Below are positions 63,488 through 64,000 of a DNA stretch of 64,000 nucleotides, in pieces. Both the position numbers and the translations under genes were made by a program. This DNA comes from Xylocopa sonorina (Eukaryota; Arthropoda; Insecta; Hymenoptera; Apidae): contig NC_135200.1 in NCBI RefSeq assembly GCF_050948175.1, forward strand, positions 8,795,001 through 8,859,000, written 5' to 3'. The notes beneath the pieces were generated by a model. That model saw only the letters and a list, made by a program, of their open reading frames with translations, was not told the origin of the DNA and did no database searches. The stretch's first letter is position 1, and every line of letters begins with the position of its first letter.

Positions 63488-64000
63488 ATGGCAGATAATC
63501 AACAAAGTAGATTTGAAAAGTCCCTCGGCCTGTTAACAACACGTTTCGTCACTCTATTACAGAAAGCAAAGGACGGTGTCCTCGATTTAAAAGTAGTAAG
63601 TGCTTTCACAAACGGTTGGATATAAAAAGTTAACCTACTTGCTAGGTTAAGTTATCGCGGGCGTTCACGCCATTGCTAGCTTGCGGGAATTTTGAAATAA
63701 GTATCGTTCATTCAAATATTTCTAATTCTCTCGTAATTGTTTCCTAAAGGATATCGCCCCTGCTCCGCGAAATTATTCCAATCTAACGATAGACAATGGA
63801 TACGCCGCGAGTTTTTATATCTCAACGTGTTATCCTACATAACCTATAAAATAGAACGATAGCTATTGTGTACGTTCGATAACACACGATAGTGAATTTA
63901 TGATATTCTAGGCTGCCGATATCTTGGAAGTTCGGCAAAAAAGGCGTATTTACGATATTACTAATGTTCTTGAAGGTATTGGACTTATTGAAAAGAAAAG
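63488..64000 (+). CDS. E2F-family transcription factor, E2F4/5 type (5' part only)
   Basis: Cell-cycle transcription factor that pairs with DP and binds pocket proteins. Two exons are visible, 63488-63595 and 63912 to the window end, where the gene runs off. The N-terminus is very short before the DNA-binding winged helix, as in E2F4/E2F5. The domain begins SRFEKSLGLLTTRFVTLLQK, continues DGVLDLK, AADILEVRQKRRIYDITNVL and EGIGLIEKK. The RRIYDITNVLEG motif is the E2F hallmark. The Met-Ala-Asp start directly before the domain is preferred; an upstream ATG at 63416 runs into a stop after 12 codons. Confidence 0.94.

Overview
This window is a eukaryotic nuclear segment, most likely from a bee or related hymenopteran insect. 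The reasons are the AT-rich intergenic DNA, short GT-AG introns with U-rich 3' ends, an insect-type nitric oxide synthase split into 25 coding exons, and a cognate Hsc70 almost identical to bee Hsc70-4 as I remember it. There are no operons, ribosome binding sites or CRISPR arrays. I rebuilt exon structures by hand from splice signals, reading frame and recalled protein family sequence. For every complete multi-exon gene the exon lengths sum to a multiple of three.

Layout. 1-9.2 kb: succinate dehydrogenase iron-sulfur subunit (+), tail to tail with nitric oxide synthase (-). 10-13.4 kb: an unrecognised long coiled-coil protein (+). 14-16.7 kb: glycerol kinase (-). 18.7-24.7 kb: the multi-KH RNA-binding protein vigilin (+). 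26.4-29.0 kb: an intronless DUSP19-like phosphatase and a TruA-type tRNA pseudouridine synthase (PUSL1) (-). 29.2-29.9 kb: repeats, including a 400-bp palindromic element. 31.7-32.8 kb: malectin (-). 33.5-35.9 kb: no recognised gene, but exon-like pieces on the minus strand. 36.1-39.6 kb: Hsc70 (+) with a heat-shock element and TATA box. 40.8-44.8 kb: RNF10 (-). 45.5-46.2 kb: a second copy of the palindromic element. 46.7-48.2 kb: mitochondrial 3-oxoacyl-ACP synthase (+). 49.3-53.0 kb: GGNBP2 (-). 54.3-55.3 kb: neuferricin (+). 56.1-56.8 kb: a Tantalus-domain protein (-). 57.5-62.9 kb: TAF2 (+). 63.5 kb to the end: the start of an E2F4/5-type gene (+).

The genes are mostly housekeeping and do not form one pathway. 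Mitochondrial functions recur (SDHB, OXSM, probably PUSL1), as do transcription and chromatin functions (TAF2, E2F, the Tantalus-domain protein). Several neighbours are divergent and may share promoter regions: NOS/coiled-coil gene, GK/vigilin, RNF10/OXSM, GGNBP2/neuferricin and Tantalus/TAF2.

The most unusual observation is that the first TAF2 intron appears to be an AT-AC intron. Its donor is ATAAGT and it ends in AC; this is the only splice I found that keeps the conserved reading frame. The TAF2 start codon is also overlapped by a three-codon upstream ORF. Other points of interest are the two related palindromic elements, a possible unannotated minus-strand gene with two candidate alternative last exons between malectin and Hsc70, and the unidentified coiled-coil protein.
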